Notes under the pieces: model-generated
Seen by the model: the letters and a program-made list of their open reading frames with translations, nothing else
Told to the model about the DNA's origin: nothing
Database searches by the model: none
Assembly (NCBI GenBank): GCA_947373225.1
Contig: CANBWX010000004.1
Location: 1 to 64,000 of the forward strand
Direction: 5' to 3'
Source: Flavobacteriaceae bacterium
GTDB lineage: Bacteria > Bacteroidota > Bacteroidia > Flavobacteriales > Flavobacteriaceae
Length of the DNA: 64,000 nt
Program-made: the position numbers and the translations under genes
Shown: piece by piece, positions 17,970 to 27,467 of the stretch
Numbering within the stretch: the first letter of the stretch is position 1
How the letters are laid out: every line of letters begins with the position of its first letter

Positions 17970-18083
17970 AATTTTTTTAATTTAAAGATTAAAAGATTGA
18001 AAAATTTAAAGGATTAAAAGTAATGTTAAATAGAAATTAACACTTTAAGTAATCTTTAAATCTTTCAATCTTTAAATATATTT

Positions 18084-18905
18084 TTATTCTTCGGTTGCAG
18101 GAGCTTCAGCAGCAGGAGCAACTACTTCAACTTCGGCAACTACTTCTGCAACAGGAGCAGCAACAACTTCAGCAGCTACTACTTCTTCTGTAGTTGCTTC
18201 ACCTTCTTTGTCAGAACTTCTGTTAGCAAGACCGTCAATAATAGCGGCAGTTACTAAAGTTAAAATTTTATCGATTGATTTAGAAGCATCATCATTTGAT
18301 GGGATAACATATTCTACTTCACGAGGATCAGAATTGGTATCAACCATTGCAAAAACTGGAATGTTTAATTTTTGAGCTTCTTTTATTGCGATGTGTTCTG
18401 CTTTGATATCTACTACGAACAATGCTGCAGGAAGTCTAGACATGTCAGCAATTGAACCTAAGTTTTTCTCTAATTTTGCGCGAAGACGATCAACTTGCAA
18501 ACGCTCTTTTTTAGAAAGAGTCATGAATGTACCGTCTTTCTTCATTTTATCAATAGTAGCCATTTTTTTAACAGCTTTACGGATAGTTACGAAGTTAGTT
18601 AGCATTCCACCAGGCCATCTTTCAGTGATGTAAGGCATGTTTGCAGCTTTTGCTTTTTCGGCAACGATGTCTTTTGCTTGTTTTTTGGTAGCAACAAATA
18701 ATATTTTTCTACCTGATGCAGCAATTTTTTTCAAAGCTTCATTAGCTTCTTCGATTTTTGCTGCAGTTTTATATAGATTGATAATGTGAATACCATTACG
18801 CTCCATATAAATGTAAGGAGCCATGTTTGGATCCCATTTTCTAGTCATGTGTCCGAAGTGAACACCTGCTTCTAGTAATTCTTTTACTTCTACTTTGTTT
18901 GACAT
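18084..18905 (-). CDS. rpsB: 30S ribosomal protein S2 with Ala/Glu/Val-rich C-terminal tail
   Basis: VKELLEAGVHFGHMTRKWDPNM. Confidence 0.98.
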   Translation of the reverse strand: MSNKVEVKELLEAGVHFGHMTRKWDPNMAPYIYMERNGIHIINLYKTAAKIEEANEALKKIAASGRKILFVATKKQAKDIVAEKAKAANMPYITERWPGGMLTNFVTIRKAVKKMATIDKMKKDGTFMTLSKKERLQVDRLRAKLEKNLGSIADMSRLPAALFVVDIKAEHIAIKEAQKLNIPVFAMVDTNSDPREVEYVIPSNDDASKSIDKILTLVTAAIIDGLANRSSDKEGEATTEEVVAAEVVAAPVAEVVAEVEVVAPAAEAPATEE

Positions 18906-19040
18906 TTTTTGTTTAGTTTACGTTCTGTTGATTAGCAATGTAGGAATGGCGATTTCTCGGCTGCATACATTTAGATGCTAAACTAATTTCCCAACGCATT
19001 GGGACAACAACAACATTGTTTTTAAATTTAATAATCAATA
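18906..19040 (-). promoter_or_regulatory. candidate structured rpsB-tsf leader
   Basis: 18913-18920/18979-18986 complement; alternative 18932-18937/18976-18981; hairpin 18989-19004. Confidence 0.45.
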
Positions 19041-19041
19041 A

Positions 19042-19064
19042 GTCTTGTATAAATAATACAAGAC
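19042..19064 (-). terminator. weak terminator / processing hairpin after rpsI
   Basis: GTCTTGTAT-N5-ATACAAGAC. Confidence 0.5.
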
Positions 19065-19072
19065 AGGTACTA

Positions 19073-19459
19073 TTAACGTTTAGAGAATTGGAATCTCTTA
19101 CGAGCTTTCTTCTGACCGAATTTCTTACGTTCAACCATTCTTGGATCTCTTGTTAATAAACCTTCTGGTTTCAATATACCTCTGTTTTCTGCATTTACTT
19201 CACACATAACGCGCGCCAATGCCATTCTTACAGCTTCTGCTTGACCAGTTGAACCACCTCCGTAAACGTTCACTTTTACGTCAAAGTTGTTTACATTTTC
19301 TGTCATAGACATTGGTTGTAAAACTTTGTACTGTAAAGTTGCAGTTGGAAAGTAAGTTGCGAATTCTTTTTTGTTTACAGTGATTACTCCTGTTCCTTCC
19401 GAAACATAAACACGTGCAACAGCGGTTTTTCTTCTACCGATTTTGTGAATAACTCCCAT
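19073..19459 (-). CDS. rpsI: 30S ribosomal protein S9
   Basis: IGRRKTAVARVYV...KKFGQKKARKRFQFSKR. Confidence 0.98.
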   Translation of the reverse strand: MGVIHKIGRRKTAVARVYVSEGTGVITVNKKEFATYFPTATLQYKVLQPMSMTENVNNFDVKVNVYGGGSTGQAEAVRMALARVMCEVNAENRGILKPEGLLTRDPRMVERKKFGQKKARKRFQFSKR

Positions 19460-19914
19460 TACTTAAGATCGTTAAGGTTAACTGTTCTAGGTTTTTGAGC
19501 GCCTTGTTTGTGCTCTGATCCTACAACAACATTTAAATTTCTGAAAAGTTCTGCACCAATTTTATTTTTTGGTAACATCCCTTTTACTGCTTTTTCTACT
19601 AGTAATGCAGGGTTTTTGCTTTGCAATACTTTAGCAGTTAAAGTTCTTTGTCCTCCAGGGTAACCAGTGTGACGGATGTATGTTTTTTCATCCATTTTGT
19701 TACCTGTAAGGTTGATTTTTTCTGAGTTGATAACAATTACGTTATCTCCACAGTCCACGTGTGGTGTATAACTTGGCTTGTACTTACCTCTCAAAATCAT
19801 AGCGACTTTTGAAGCAAGACGACCTAAGTTATGACCGTCAGCATCTACAACGATCCATTCTTTTGTAGAATTGGCTTTTGTTGCTGAAATTGTCTTGTAG
19901 CTTAATGCGTTCAC
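19459..19914 (-). CDS. rplM: 50S ribosomal protein L13 (GTG start)
   Basis: WIVVDADGHNLGRLASKVAMILRGKYKPSYTPHVDCGDNVIVINSEK. Confidence 0.98.
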   Translation of the reverse strand: MNALSYKTISATKANSTKEWIVVDADGHNLGRLASKVAMILRGKYKPSYTPHVDCGDNVIVINSEKINLTGNKMDEKTYIRHTGYPGGQRTLTAKVLQSKNPALLVEKAVKGMLPKNKIGAELFRNLNVVVGSEHKQGAQKPRTVNLNDLK

Positions 19915-20261
19915 AATATATTATTTTAATTAAACATTCCATCCCCAATAAAGGGGTTGCAAAAGTACAATTAATTATTTTAAATACAAATACCTTAAAA
20001 GATTATTTTTCAATCGGTTTTGAGCTGATTATCAAATGGATATTTAAAGTTATTTACTTTTGTGGTTTTTAGAATAAGACTTCAATTAAGACTTACTATA
20101 TTTGTATTGATTTATATTCAAAAAATTTTCGTAAATTTCACTTTTTTCGTATAAAAAGGATTTTTTTAGGATGTAGCTTTTTTGATAATATCTAAAAATA
20201 AAAATCGTTTCTTTAGAAAATAAACAGAAAATAATACTAAAAGACATATAAACAAATACTT

Positions 20262-21287
20262 ATGAAAGCTAAAGCAACTCTAAAACAAATTGCCAAAGAA
20301 CTAAATGTTTCCGTTTCTACAGTTTCAAAAGCACTCAACGACAGTCCTGAAATCAGTGAACAAACAAAAATAAGAATTAAAGAGTATGCTAAACTTAAAA
20401 ACTATAAACCAAATGTTATTGGTCTGAATCTAAAAAACAGAAAAACAAAAACGATTGGTGTTATTATTCCAAATATCCTCAATTCCTTTTTTGCAAAAGT
20501 GTTTAGCGGAATAGAAAAAGTAGCTGACGAAAAAGGATACAACGTTATCACTTGTATATCTAATGAATCTTTAGAAAAAGAAATTAATACATTAGAAATG
20601 TTAAGCAACGGAACCATTGACGGATTTATTTTGTCTGTTTCCGAAGAAGCTCAGAAACAACATGAATTCAATCATTTCAAAGAAATTATAAATGAAGGAA
20701 CTCCAATTGTCATGTTTGATAGAATTGCTGACGAAGTAGAATGTGATAAAGTTGTTGTTGACGATTTTGATTCGGCTCTTAATGCGACTCAGCACCTAAT
20801 AAATATAGGATGCAAGAATATTGCTCTTTTTTCTTCTGTTGATAACTTAAGTGTTGGAAAACTAAGAGTTGAAGGGTATCTCAAAGCATTGCAAAATAAT
20901 GATATAGTTATAAATGAAAATTTAATTGTCAGAACGGATTCTGAAGAGGATTTGAAAGATAGAATTGAAATTGTTTTTGATAACAATAAAATTGATGGAA
21001 TTTTTGCCTTGGAAGAAAACGATTCGGTAGCCGCATTGCGAATTGGTGTCAAAAAAGGATATAAAATACCAGAAGAACTTTCTATAATAGGTTTTGCCGA
21101 TGGTATTCTTGCTTCAAGAAGATTGTCTCCAAGTTTATCTACAGTAAGTCAGCACGGACCAGAAATTGGCGAAGCTGCAGCCAAATTACTTATCGAAAGA
21201 CTAGAAAGCAAAGAGGAAAATCTTCCTTATAAAACTACGGTAATCAAAACCGAATTAAGAGAAAGAGAATCTACTAGGAAGATATAA
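20262..21287 (+). CDS. LacI family transcriptional regulator
   Basis: ATLKQIAKELNVSVSTVSKALNDSPEIS HTH plus periplasmic-binding-like domain. Confidence 0.95.
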   Translation: MKAKATLKQIAKELNVSVSTVSKALNDSPEISEQTKIRIKEYAKLKNYKPNVIGLNLKNRKTKTIGVIIPNILNSFFAKVFSGIEKVADEKGYNVITCISNESLEKEINTLEMLSNGTIDGFILSVSEEAQKQHEFNHFKEIINEGTPIVMFDRIADEVECDKVVVDDFDSALNATQHLINIGCKNIALFSSVDNLSVGKLRVEGYLKALQNNDIVINENLIVRTDSEEDLKDRIEIVFDNNKIDGIFALEENDSVAALRIGVKKGYKIPEELSIIGFADGILASRRLSPSLSTVSQHGPEIGEAAAKLLIERLESKEENLPYKTTVIKTELRERESTRKI

Positions 21288-22014
21288 TAGTTCCTTTTTT
21301 CTTGTCGTCTTTCCAAGTGATGTAGCCAATTATTGCGTTGAAAAAGTAGAAAACATACTTTACAGTGTTAGCTATATTCATTTGCAATAGATTTTGAATC
21401 ATTTTTGTCAAATTATAAATTTGCCACATTACCCAATTATCTGGATACATTCTTGCAGTATTGAAAGTTCCTCCAAATGTTAAACCAGCCGGAATTACTA
21501 TGGCAAAAAACAGTTTCCAATCAATTGGTTTGTCCGAGAGATATTTGAAAGCTATATAATTCAAAATCAATGAAAAAACAAAACCAAGAATTAAATTTCT
21601 GTAGAAAATAAAATCTATAGAACGCAAAATAGTGCTTTTTTTCCAAGCTTTAAAAACTAAATAATTTCCAATAAAAGTTACAGGATAGGTTAATATTGCT
21701 CCAATATTTCCCAGTAAAAAATCAATAGAGCCGCTTAAAAAAGTATTACAAGTAGTAACTAGATTGCCAATATTGTTTTTTTTGGTGACCAACCTATTTC
21801 CGATCATCGATAAACTAGTATTGAGAATGGAAACATAGCCTAGAAGGAAAATGTAGTTTTTGCCTTGGAAGGAGAATTTATATTCGGTGTTATGATAGCC
21901 CAATACAATTGAGGTAGTAACGACTATTATTAATCCAATAATATCTAAATAAGTACTATTTGTAATTGATTTAATAGTCTTTATTGTTTTTTCAGAAAGG
22001 GAAAGTATTGGCAT
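21274..22014 (-). CDS. divergent PnuC-like membrane transporter (start trimmed)
   Basis: ~7 TM; NWVMWQIYNLTKMIQNLLQMNIANTVKYVFYFFNAIIGYITWKDD resembles the PnuC C-terminal signature. Confidence 0.5.
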   Translation of the reverse strand: MPILSLSEKTIKTIKSITNSTYLDIIGLIIVVTTSIVLGYHNTEYKFSFQGKNYIFLLGYVSILNTSLSMIGNRLVTKKNNIGNLVTTCNTFLSGSIDFLLGNIGAILTYPVTFIGNYLVFKAWKKSTILRSIDFIFYRNLILGFVFSLILNYIAFKYLSDKPIDWKLFFAIVIPAGLTFGGTFNTARMYPDNWVMWQIYNLTKMIQNLLQMNIANTVKYVFYFFNAIIGYITWKDDKKKGTIISS

Positions 22015-22043
22015 AAAAATATTTTTTTGAAAAAGTATTACAA

Positions 22044-24881
22044 TTAATGTGCCGCCAACCAATCTTTTCCAGCCCCAATTTCTACATCCAGCGGAACATC
22101 CATTATAAAAGCATTTTCCATTTCGTGCTTAATCATCGGTTTTATTTTTTCCAATTCGGAATTATGAACATCAAAAACAAGCTCATCGTGAACCTGCAAC
22201 AACATCTTCGATTTCCAGTTTCCTGAAATTAATTTTTCGTGAATATTAATCATCGCAATTTTAATGATATCGGCGGCACTTCCTTGAATTGGAGCATTTA
22301 CAGCATTTCTTTCGGCTCCACTTCGAACCATCATATTAGCCGAATTAATGTCTTTTAAGTAACGCCTTCTTCCTAAAACAGTTTGCACATAACCGTTTTC
22401 TCTCGCAAAATCAACTTGGTTTGCCATGTACGATTTAAGTTTCGGATAAGTCGCATAATAAGCATCAATCAACTCTGCACTTTCTTTTCGCGAAAGCGAG
22501 GTTTGATTGCTTAATCCAAAGGCTGAAACGCCATATATAATTCCAAAATTCACGGTTTTGGCATTGCTACGTTGTTCTTTGGTCACTTCTTCCAAAGGAA
22601 CGTTGAATACTTTTGCAGCGGTACTTCGGTGAATGTCTTCGTTATTTTGAAAAGCTTTTATCATGTTTTCTTCGCCTGATAATGCTGCGATAATTCGAAG
22701 TTCTATTTGTGAATAATCGGCAGAAAGTAAGGTGTAATTTTCATCACGAGCAATAAATGCTTTTCTGATTAATCGACCTCTTTCGGTTCGAACAGGAATG
22801 TTTTGCAAGTTCGGATTGTTAGAGCTCAAACGTCCAGTTGCAGCAACAGTTTGCATATAATCGGTGTGAACGCGCCCTGTTATTTCATCAACTTGGTTGG
22901 GTAGCGCATCAATATAAGTGCTTTGCAATTTTATCATCTGGCGCCATTCGAGAATGTCTTTTACGATGGGATTGTCATTTGCCAAGTAAGACAAAACCTC
23001 TTCGCCAGTGGCATATTGACCTGTTTTAGTTTTCTTTTGTTTGGCTCCGCCAATTTTCAATTTGTCAAATAATATGTCGCCAAGTTGTTTTGGCGAAGCC
23101 AAATTGAATTTTTCACCCGCAGTTTCATAAATTTTTTGTTCCAAAGCGTTGCTTTCGGCTGCCATTTCAACCGACATCGATTTTAAGAAAGGAACATCCA
23201 GATTAATTCCTTCCAATTCCATAGCTGCTAAAACAGGAATTAACGGAATTTCGATTTCTTCAAATAATTTTTTGGTTTCGGCTTGGTCTAAAATCGGGCT
23301 GAAATTTTGCTTCAATTGATACGTAATATCAGCATCTTCTACAGCATATTCCTTGATTTCTTCTAAAGAAACGTCGCGCATCGATTTTTGATTTTTACCT
23401 TTTTTGCCAATTAAATCTTCAATAGATTTTGGCGAATATTTTAAATACGTTTCCGATAAAATATCCATATTATGACGCATATCTGGGTTTATCAAATAAT
23501 GCGCAATCATCGTGTCGAATAATTTCCCTTTTATTTGAACGCCATAACGAGAAAGAATTTTTAAATCGTATTTGATATTTTGACCAATTTTCTCAACCCT
23601 TTCACTTTCGAAAAACGGTTTGAATTTATCGATTAAAACTTGTGCTTCGTCTTGATTTTCTGGAAACGGCACGTAAAATCCTTTTCCTTTTTCGAAAGAA
23701 AATGAAATACCGACTAATTCAGCGTGCAAAGCGTCTAAACCAGTTGTTTCGGTATCAAAACAAACCGAAGTTTGGTTTAGTAGATTTTGCAACAGCAATT
23801 TTACGCCTAAATCACCTTGAATAATTTGATAGGAATGCTCCGTATTTTCTAATGAACTGTAATATTGATGGCGCGTTTCTTCCGAAGTTTCGTCAGGAAT
23901 TGTGCTCCCAAAAAGGTCAAATTGCTCTTCGTTTTTGGGTTGAGGTTTTTTATATAATTTGGCTTCATCTACAGGAGTTGTGGTTGTTGCAGTTCCTCCT
24001 TTTTTGAAAATGGCATCAAATTGTTCTGCCATTCTTCTAAATTCGAGTTCGTTAAAAAGCGCATCGGTTTTGTCAACATCAGGAGTCGATAATTCATAAT
24101 CGGTTTCGTCAAAAACTACGGGACAATCCAGTATAATTGTCGCCAAGGTTTTAGATAATAATCCTTTTTCCTTGTTGGCTTCGATGTTTTCCTTCATTTT
24201 ACCTTTCAGCTTGTCAGTGTTTGCCAAAAGGTTTTCCATGGTGCCAAATTCTTTCAATAATTTCTTAGCGGTAACTTCGCCCACGCCCGGTAGACCTGGA
24301 ATATTATCGGCTGCGTCGCCCATCATTCCAAGAAAATCAATTACTTGATCTGGACGTTCGATTTCGAATTTTGCCAAAACTTCGGGAACTCCCCAAATTT
24401 CTATTCCGTTGCCCATTCGAGCCGGTTTATACATGAAAATATTCTCGGAAACGAGTTGTGCAAAATCCTTGTCTGGTGTAACCATAAAGACTTTATAATT
24501 CTGTTTTTCGGCTTGCTTGGCAATGGTTCCAATTAAATCATCGGCTTCAAAACCTTTAACTTCAATAATTGGAATGTGCATCGCTCTTAATAATTCTTGA
24601 ATATAAGGAACGGCAATTTTTATGGCTTCGGGTGTAGCGTCACGATGTGCTTTGTATTCCGGAAAGATGTCGTTTCTAAGTTGACTTCCGCCTTTGTCGA
24701 AAGCCACGGCTAAATGATCCGGTTTTTCACGCTTGATGACATCCATCAAGGAATTCATAAATCCCATGATTGCCGAAGTGTCCATTCCTTTAGAATTGAT
24801 CCGAGGATTTTTTATAAAAGCATAATAACCACGGAAGATTAAAGCGTAAGCATCGAGAAGGAAAAGACGTTTTTGTGACAT
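22044..24881 (-). CDS. polA: DNA polymerase I
   Basis: 5'-3' exo, 3'-5' exo (VCFDTETTGLDA) and polymerase motifs (SADYSQIELRIIAALS, LLQVHDELVFDV). Confidence 0.98.
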   Translation of the reverse strand: MSQKRLFLLDAYALIFRGYYAFIKNPRINSKGMDTSAIMGFMNSLMDVIKREKPDHLAVAFDKGGSQLRNDIFPEYKAHRDATPEAIKIAVPYIQELLRAMHIPIIEVKGFEADDLIGTIAKQAEKQNYKVFMVTPDKDFAQLVSENIFMYKPARMGNGIEIWGVPEVLAKFEIERPDQVIDFLGMMGDAADNIPGLPGVGEVTAKKLLKEFGTMENLLANTDKLKGKMKENIEANKEKGLLSKTLATIILDCPVVFDETDYELSTPDVDKTDALFNELEFRRMAEQFDAIFKKGGTATTTTPVDEAKLYKKPQPKNEEQFDLFGSTIPDETSEETRHQYYSSLENTEHSYQIIQGDLGVKLLLQNLLNQTSVCFDTETTGLDALHAELVGISFSFEKGKGFYVPFPENQDEAQVLIDKFKPFFESERVEKIGQNIKYDLKILSRYGVQIKGKLFDTMIAHYLINPDMRHNMDILSETYLKYSPKSIEDLIGKKGKNQKSMRDVSLEEIKEYAVEDADITYQLKQNFSPILDQAETKKLFEEIEIPLIPVLAAMELEGINLDVPFLKSMSVEMAAESNALEQKIYETAGEKFNLASPKQLGDILFDKLKIGGAKQKKTKTGQYATGEEVLSYLANDNPIVKDILEWRQMIKLQSTYIDALPNQVDEITGRVHTDYMQTVAATGRLSSNNPNLQNIPVRTERGRLIRKAFIARDENYTLLSADYSQIELRIIAALSGEENMIKAFQNNEDIHRSTAAKVFNVPLEEVTKEQRSNAKTVNFGIIYGVSAFGLSNQTSLSRKESAELIDAYYATYPKLKSYMANQVDFARENGYVQTVLGRRRYLKDINSANMMVRSGAERNAVNAPIQGSAADIIKIAMINIHEKLISGNWKSKMLLQVHDELVFDVHNSELEKIKPMIKHEMENAFIMDVPLDVEIGAGKDWLAAH

Positions 24882-25108
24882 GATAGCATAAATTATGAAA
24901 GCGTAAAAGTAACTAAAGTTTGAAACTTTTTGGAATGTTTTATTTTACTTTCAATTGAATTATTTAGTTCTTTATTAATGAGTAAACTACGCAGATAATT
25001 TTAAAACTATGACATTGAATTATTTTGGTATGATTTTAGTTAAATTTCAATTAACATAAAACGGTTTCATTTATTTAATTTGTTATTTTGCACAAAAATT
25101 CCATCCCA

Positions 25109-26344
25109 ATGATTTTACGCTTAATTATATTATTTATCGTTTTCTTTATTGTCGAATTGTATGCCTATCAAGCATTCAAGACTTTAGTAAAAACGAACTC
25201 GATTTTACTTTCTTATAAAATAATAAGCTTTCTGCTTTTAGTTTTTATTATTTATTCTTTTTCGAAATTTGATCGTTCTGTTGGGCAAACAAAACAAACA
25301 ATGCTTACAATGGGCTTAGTTCTTTTGGTTTATATTCCAAAGATAATATTGACTTTAATACTTCTAGGAGAAGATATTTTTAGATTAGGGGCAGGTTCTG
25401 TAAATTATTTTTTGAAGTCGAATACCAATCCCACTTTTCTTGGCTCAAGAAGAAAGTTTGTTAGTCAAATAGGTTTAGGATTAGCAGCAGTTCCGTTTTT
25501 GTCCTTAATATATGGTGTTACAAAAGGGAAGTATAATTTTAAGGTGATAAAACAGCAAGTGTTTTTCCCAGATTTACCGGATGCTTTTGATGGTTTCAAA
25601 ATCACACAAATATCCGATGTGCATAGCGGAAGTTTTGATAATCCAGAGAAAATTAATCACGCAATAGATTTGATCAACGAGCAAAACTCCGATATGATTT
25701 TGTTTACCGGCGATATTGTAAATACCGATGCCAAGGAAATGCATCCTTGGATTGAAACTTTCAACCAAATCAAGGAACATAAATACGGGAAATATTCGGT
25801 TTTGGGAAATCATGATTACGGCGAATATGTTGATTGGCCATCCGAAGCTGCCAAAGAGAAAAATTTTCAAGACATAAAAAAATTATACGGTCAAATAGGT
25901 TTTAACCTATTGTTAAACCAGCATACTTTTATTGAAAAAGGAAACGATAAAATTGCCTTAGTTGGTGTTGAGAATTGGGGTTTGCATTTTAAAAAAGTGG
26001 GAGATTTAAACAAGGCTACTGAAGGTCTGTCTAAAGAGGAGTTTAAAATTTTGATGAGTCATGATCCAAGTCATTGGGATGCCGAAATAAATAAGCATCT
26101 AAAAGATTTTCATCTCACACTTTCTGGACACACTCACGGTTTGCAATTTGGTATAGAAATCCCAGGTTTTTTCAAATGGAGTCCAGCTCAATATGTATAT
26201 GAACAGTGGGCAGGTTTGTATGAAAAAGCAGGAAAATATATTTATGTAAATAGAGGTTTTGGGTTTCATGCGTATCCAGGTAGAGTTGGAATAATGCCTG
26301 AAATTACCGTTATCGAACTAAAAAAAGGTAATATTGTGGCATAA
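25109..26344 (+). CDS. membrane-anchored metallophosphoesterase (start trimmed)
   Basis: QISDVHSG, FTGDIVN, VLGNHDYG, LSGHTHG. Confidence 0.92.
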   Translation: MILRLIILFIVFFIVELYAYQAFKTLVKTNSILLSYKIISFLLLVFIIYSFSKFDRSVGQTKQTMLTMGLVLLVYIPKIILTLILLGEDIFRLGAGSVNYFLKSNTNPTFLGSRRKFVSQIGLGLAAVPFLSLIYGVTKGKYNFKVIKQQVFFPDLPDAFDGFKITQISDVHSGSFDNPEKINHAIDLINEQNSDMILFTGDIVNTDAKEMHPWIETFNQIKEHKYGKYSVLGNHDYGEYVDWPSEAAKEKNFQDIKKLYGQIGFNLLLNQHTFIEKGNDKIALVGVENWGLHFKKVGDLNKATEGLSKEEFKILMSHDPSHWDAEINKHLKDFHLTLSGHTHGLQFGIEIPGFFKWSPAQYVYEQWAGLYEKAGKYIYVNRGFGFHAYPGRVGIMPEITVIELKKGNIVA

Positions 26345-26418
26345 TTCGTTTAAAATGCTACATTTGTAAATTAATTATCTCTTTTAATCAGATTTAGAAA
26401 ATTAAATTCGTTGGTTTT

Positions 26419-26715
26419 ATGTCAAAATTTGGAGAACTTATAAGCACTCAAGTCCCTGTGTTGATTGATTTTTACACAGATTGGAATGAATCATCTGTAT
26501 CGATGCATCCTGTAATTAGAGATGTAGCGGCAGCTCTTGGCGATAAAGCAAAAGTGATAAAAATAGATGTCGATAAGAATCAGGAATTAGCCGATGCTTT
26601 GCGTATTAAAGGGCTTCCGACTTTGATGATTTACAAAGAAGGTCAAATGATTTGGAGACAATCTGGCGAATTAGATGCCAATACAATCATTGGACTGGTA
26701 CAGGAGCATATTTAG
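26419..26715 (+). CDS. thioredoxin-fold protein lacking the CxxC motif
   Basis: VLIDFYTDWNESSVSMHPVIRDVA aligns with thioredoxin WCGPCKxxxPxI; cis-Pro GLPTLMIYKEG retained. Confidence 0.85.
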   Translation: MSKFGELISTQVPVLIDFYTDWNESSVSMHPVIRDVAAALGDKAKVIKIDVDKNQELADALRIKGLPTLMIYKEGQMIWRQSGELDANTIIGLVQEHI

Positions 26716-26746
26716 TCAAGTCATTGCTATAGTAACGAAGCAATAG

Positions 26747-27385
26747 TTATCTTATAACATCAAATACAAATCCCCTTTTAGTTAAAATTTTCAAGGTTTT
26801 AGGTAAAGTATATTCCAAATTTGGAAATGCTTTTACACTGTCGTGAAAAACTATTATACTTCCTGATTTTACATTATTCAAAACGTTTTCTAAACATTTT
26901 TCTGGGGAAATGCTAATGTCGAAATCAGCACTCAAAACATCCCACATAATTATTTTATAGCCTAATTGCTTCACTTTTTTTGCTTGCGATGCTTTTATCT
27001 TTCCGTAAGGCGGGCGAAACAGATTGCAGGTTGCAGCTTGCAAGTTTGATATTGAAGCTTTGCATAGGTTTGCATTCTCTAAATATTCTTCGGTTGAAGT
27101 TTTCAAGCCATTTAAGTGATTAAAAGTATGATTTCCTACCGAATGTCCTTCGCTAATTACTTTTGTAAAAACATTAGGGTATTTTTCGATGTTGTTTCCA
27201 ATGCAAAAGAAAGTGGCTTTTGCGTTGTGTTTTTTCAATTGGTTAAGAACCCATTCTGTGATTTCTGACATTGGTCCATCATCAAAAGTGAGATAGATTT
27301 TGTTTTCCGTATTCGGAATATCCCAAGTGTATTTTGAGAATATTTTTTTGATTAGAGAGTTAGTTTTTATCCAGTAAAAGCTCAT
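26747..27385 (-). CDS. polysaccharide deacetylase (NodB domain)
   Basis: YLTFDDGP, SVGNHTFNH, FRPPYG, MWDVLSADF, GSIIVFHDS. Confidence 0.94.
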   Translation of the reverse strand: MSFYWIKTNSLIKKIFSKYTWDIPNTENKIYLTFDDGPMSEITEWVLNQLKKHNAKATFFCIGNNIEKYPNVFTKVISEGHSVGNHTFNHLNGLKTSTEEYLENANLCKASISNLQAATCNLFRPPYGKIKASQAKKVKQLGYKIIMWDVLSADFDISISPEKCLENVLNNVKSGSIIVFHDSVKAFPNLEYTLPKTLKILTKRGFVFDVIR

Positions 27386-27467
27386 TTTTAAGTCTTATTA
27401 AATTAAAAAATGTAGCGGCATTTTTCAACAGCGCTACATTTGTGAATTTTCCTAATTTTCTAATTTG

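Noticed and set aside
18084-18200. Ala/Glu/Val-rich tail of S2 (and Ala/Lys tail of L21) as a novel domain
   Set aside because: Low-complexity C-terminal extensions on ribosomal proteins are common in Flavobacteriia; no distinct fold evident.
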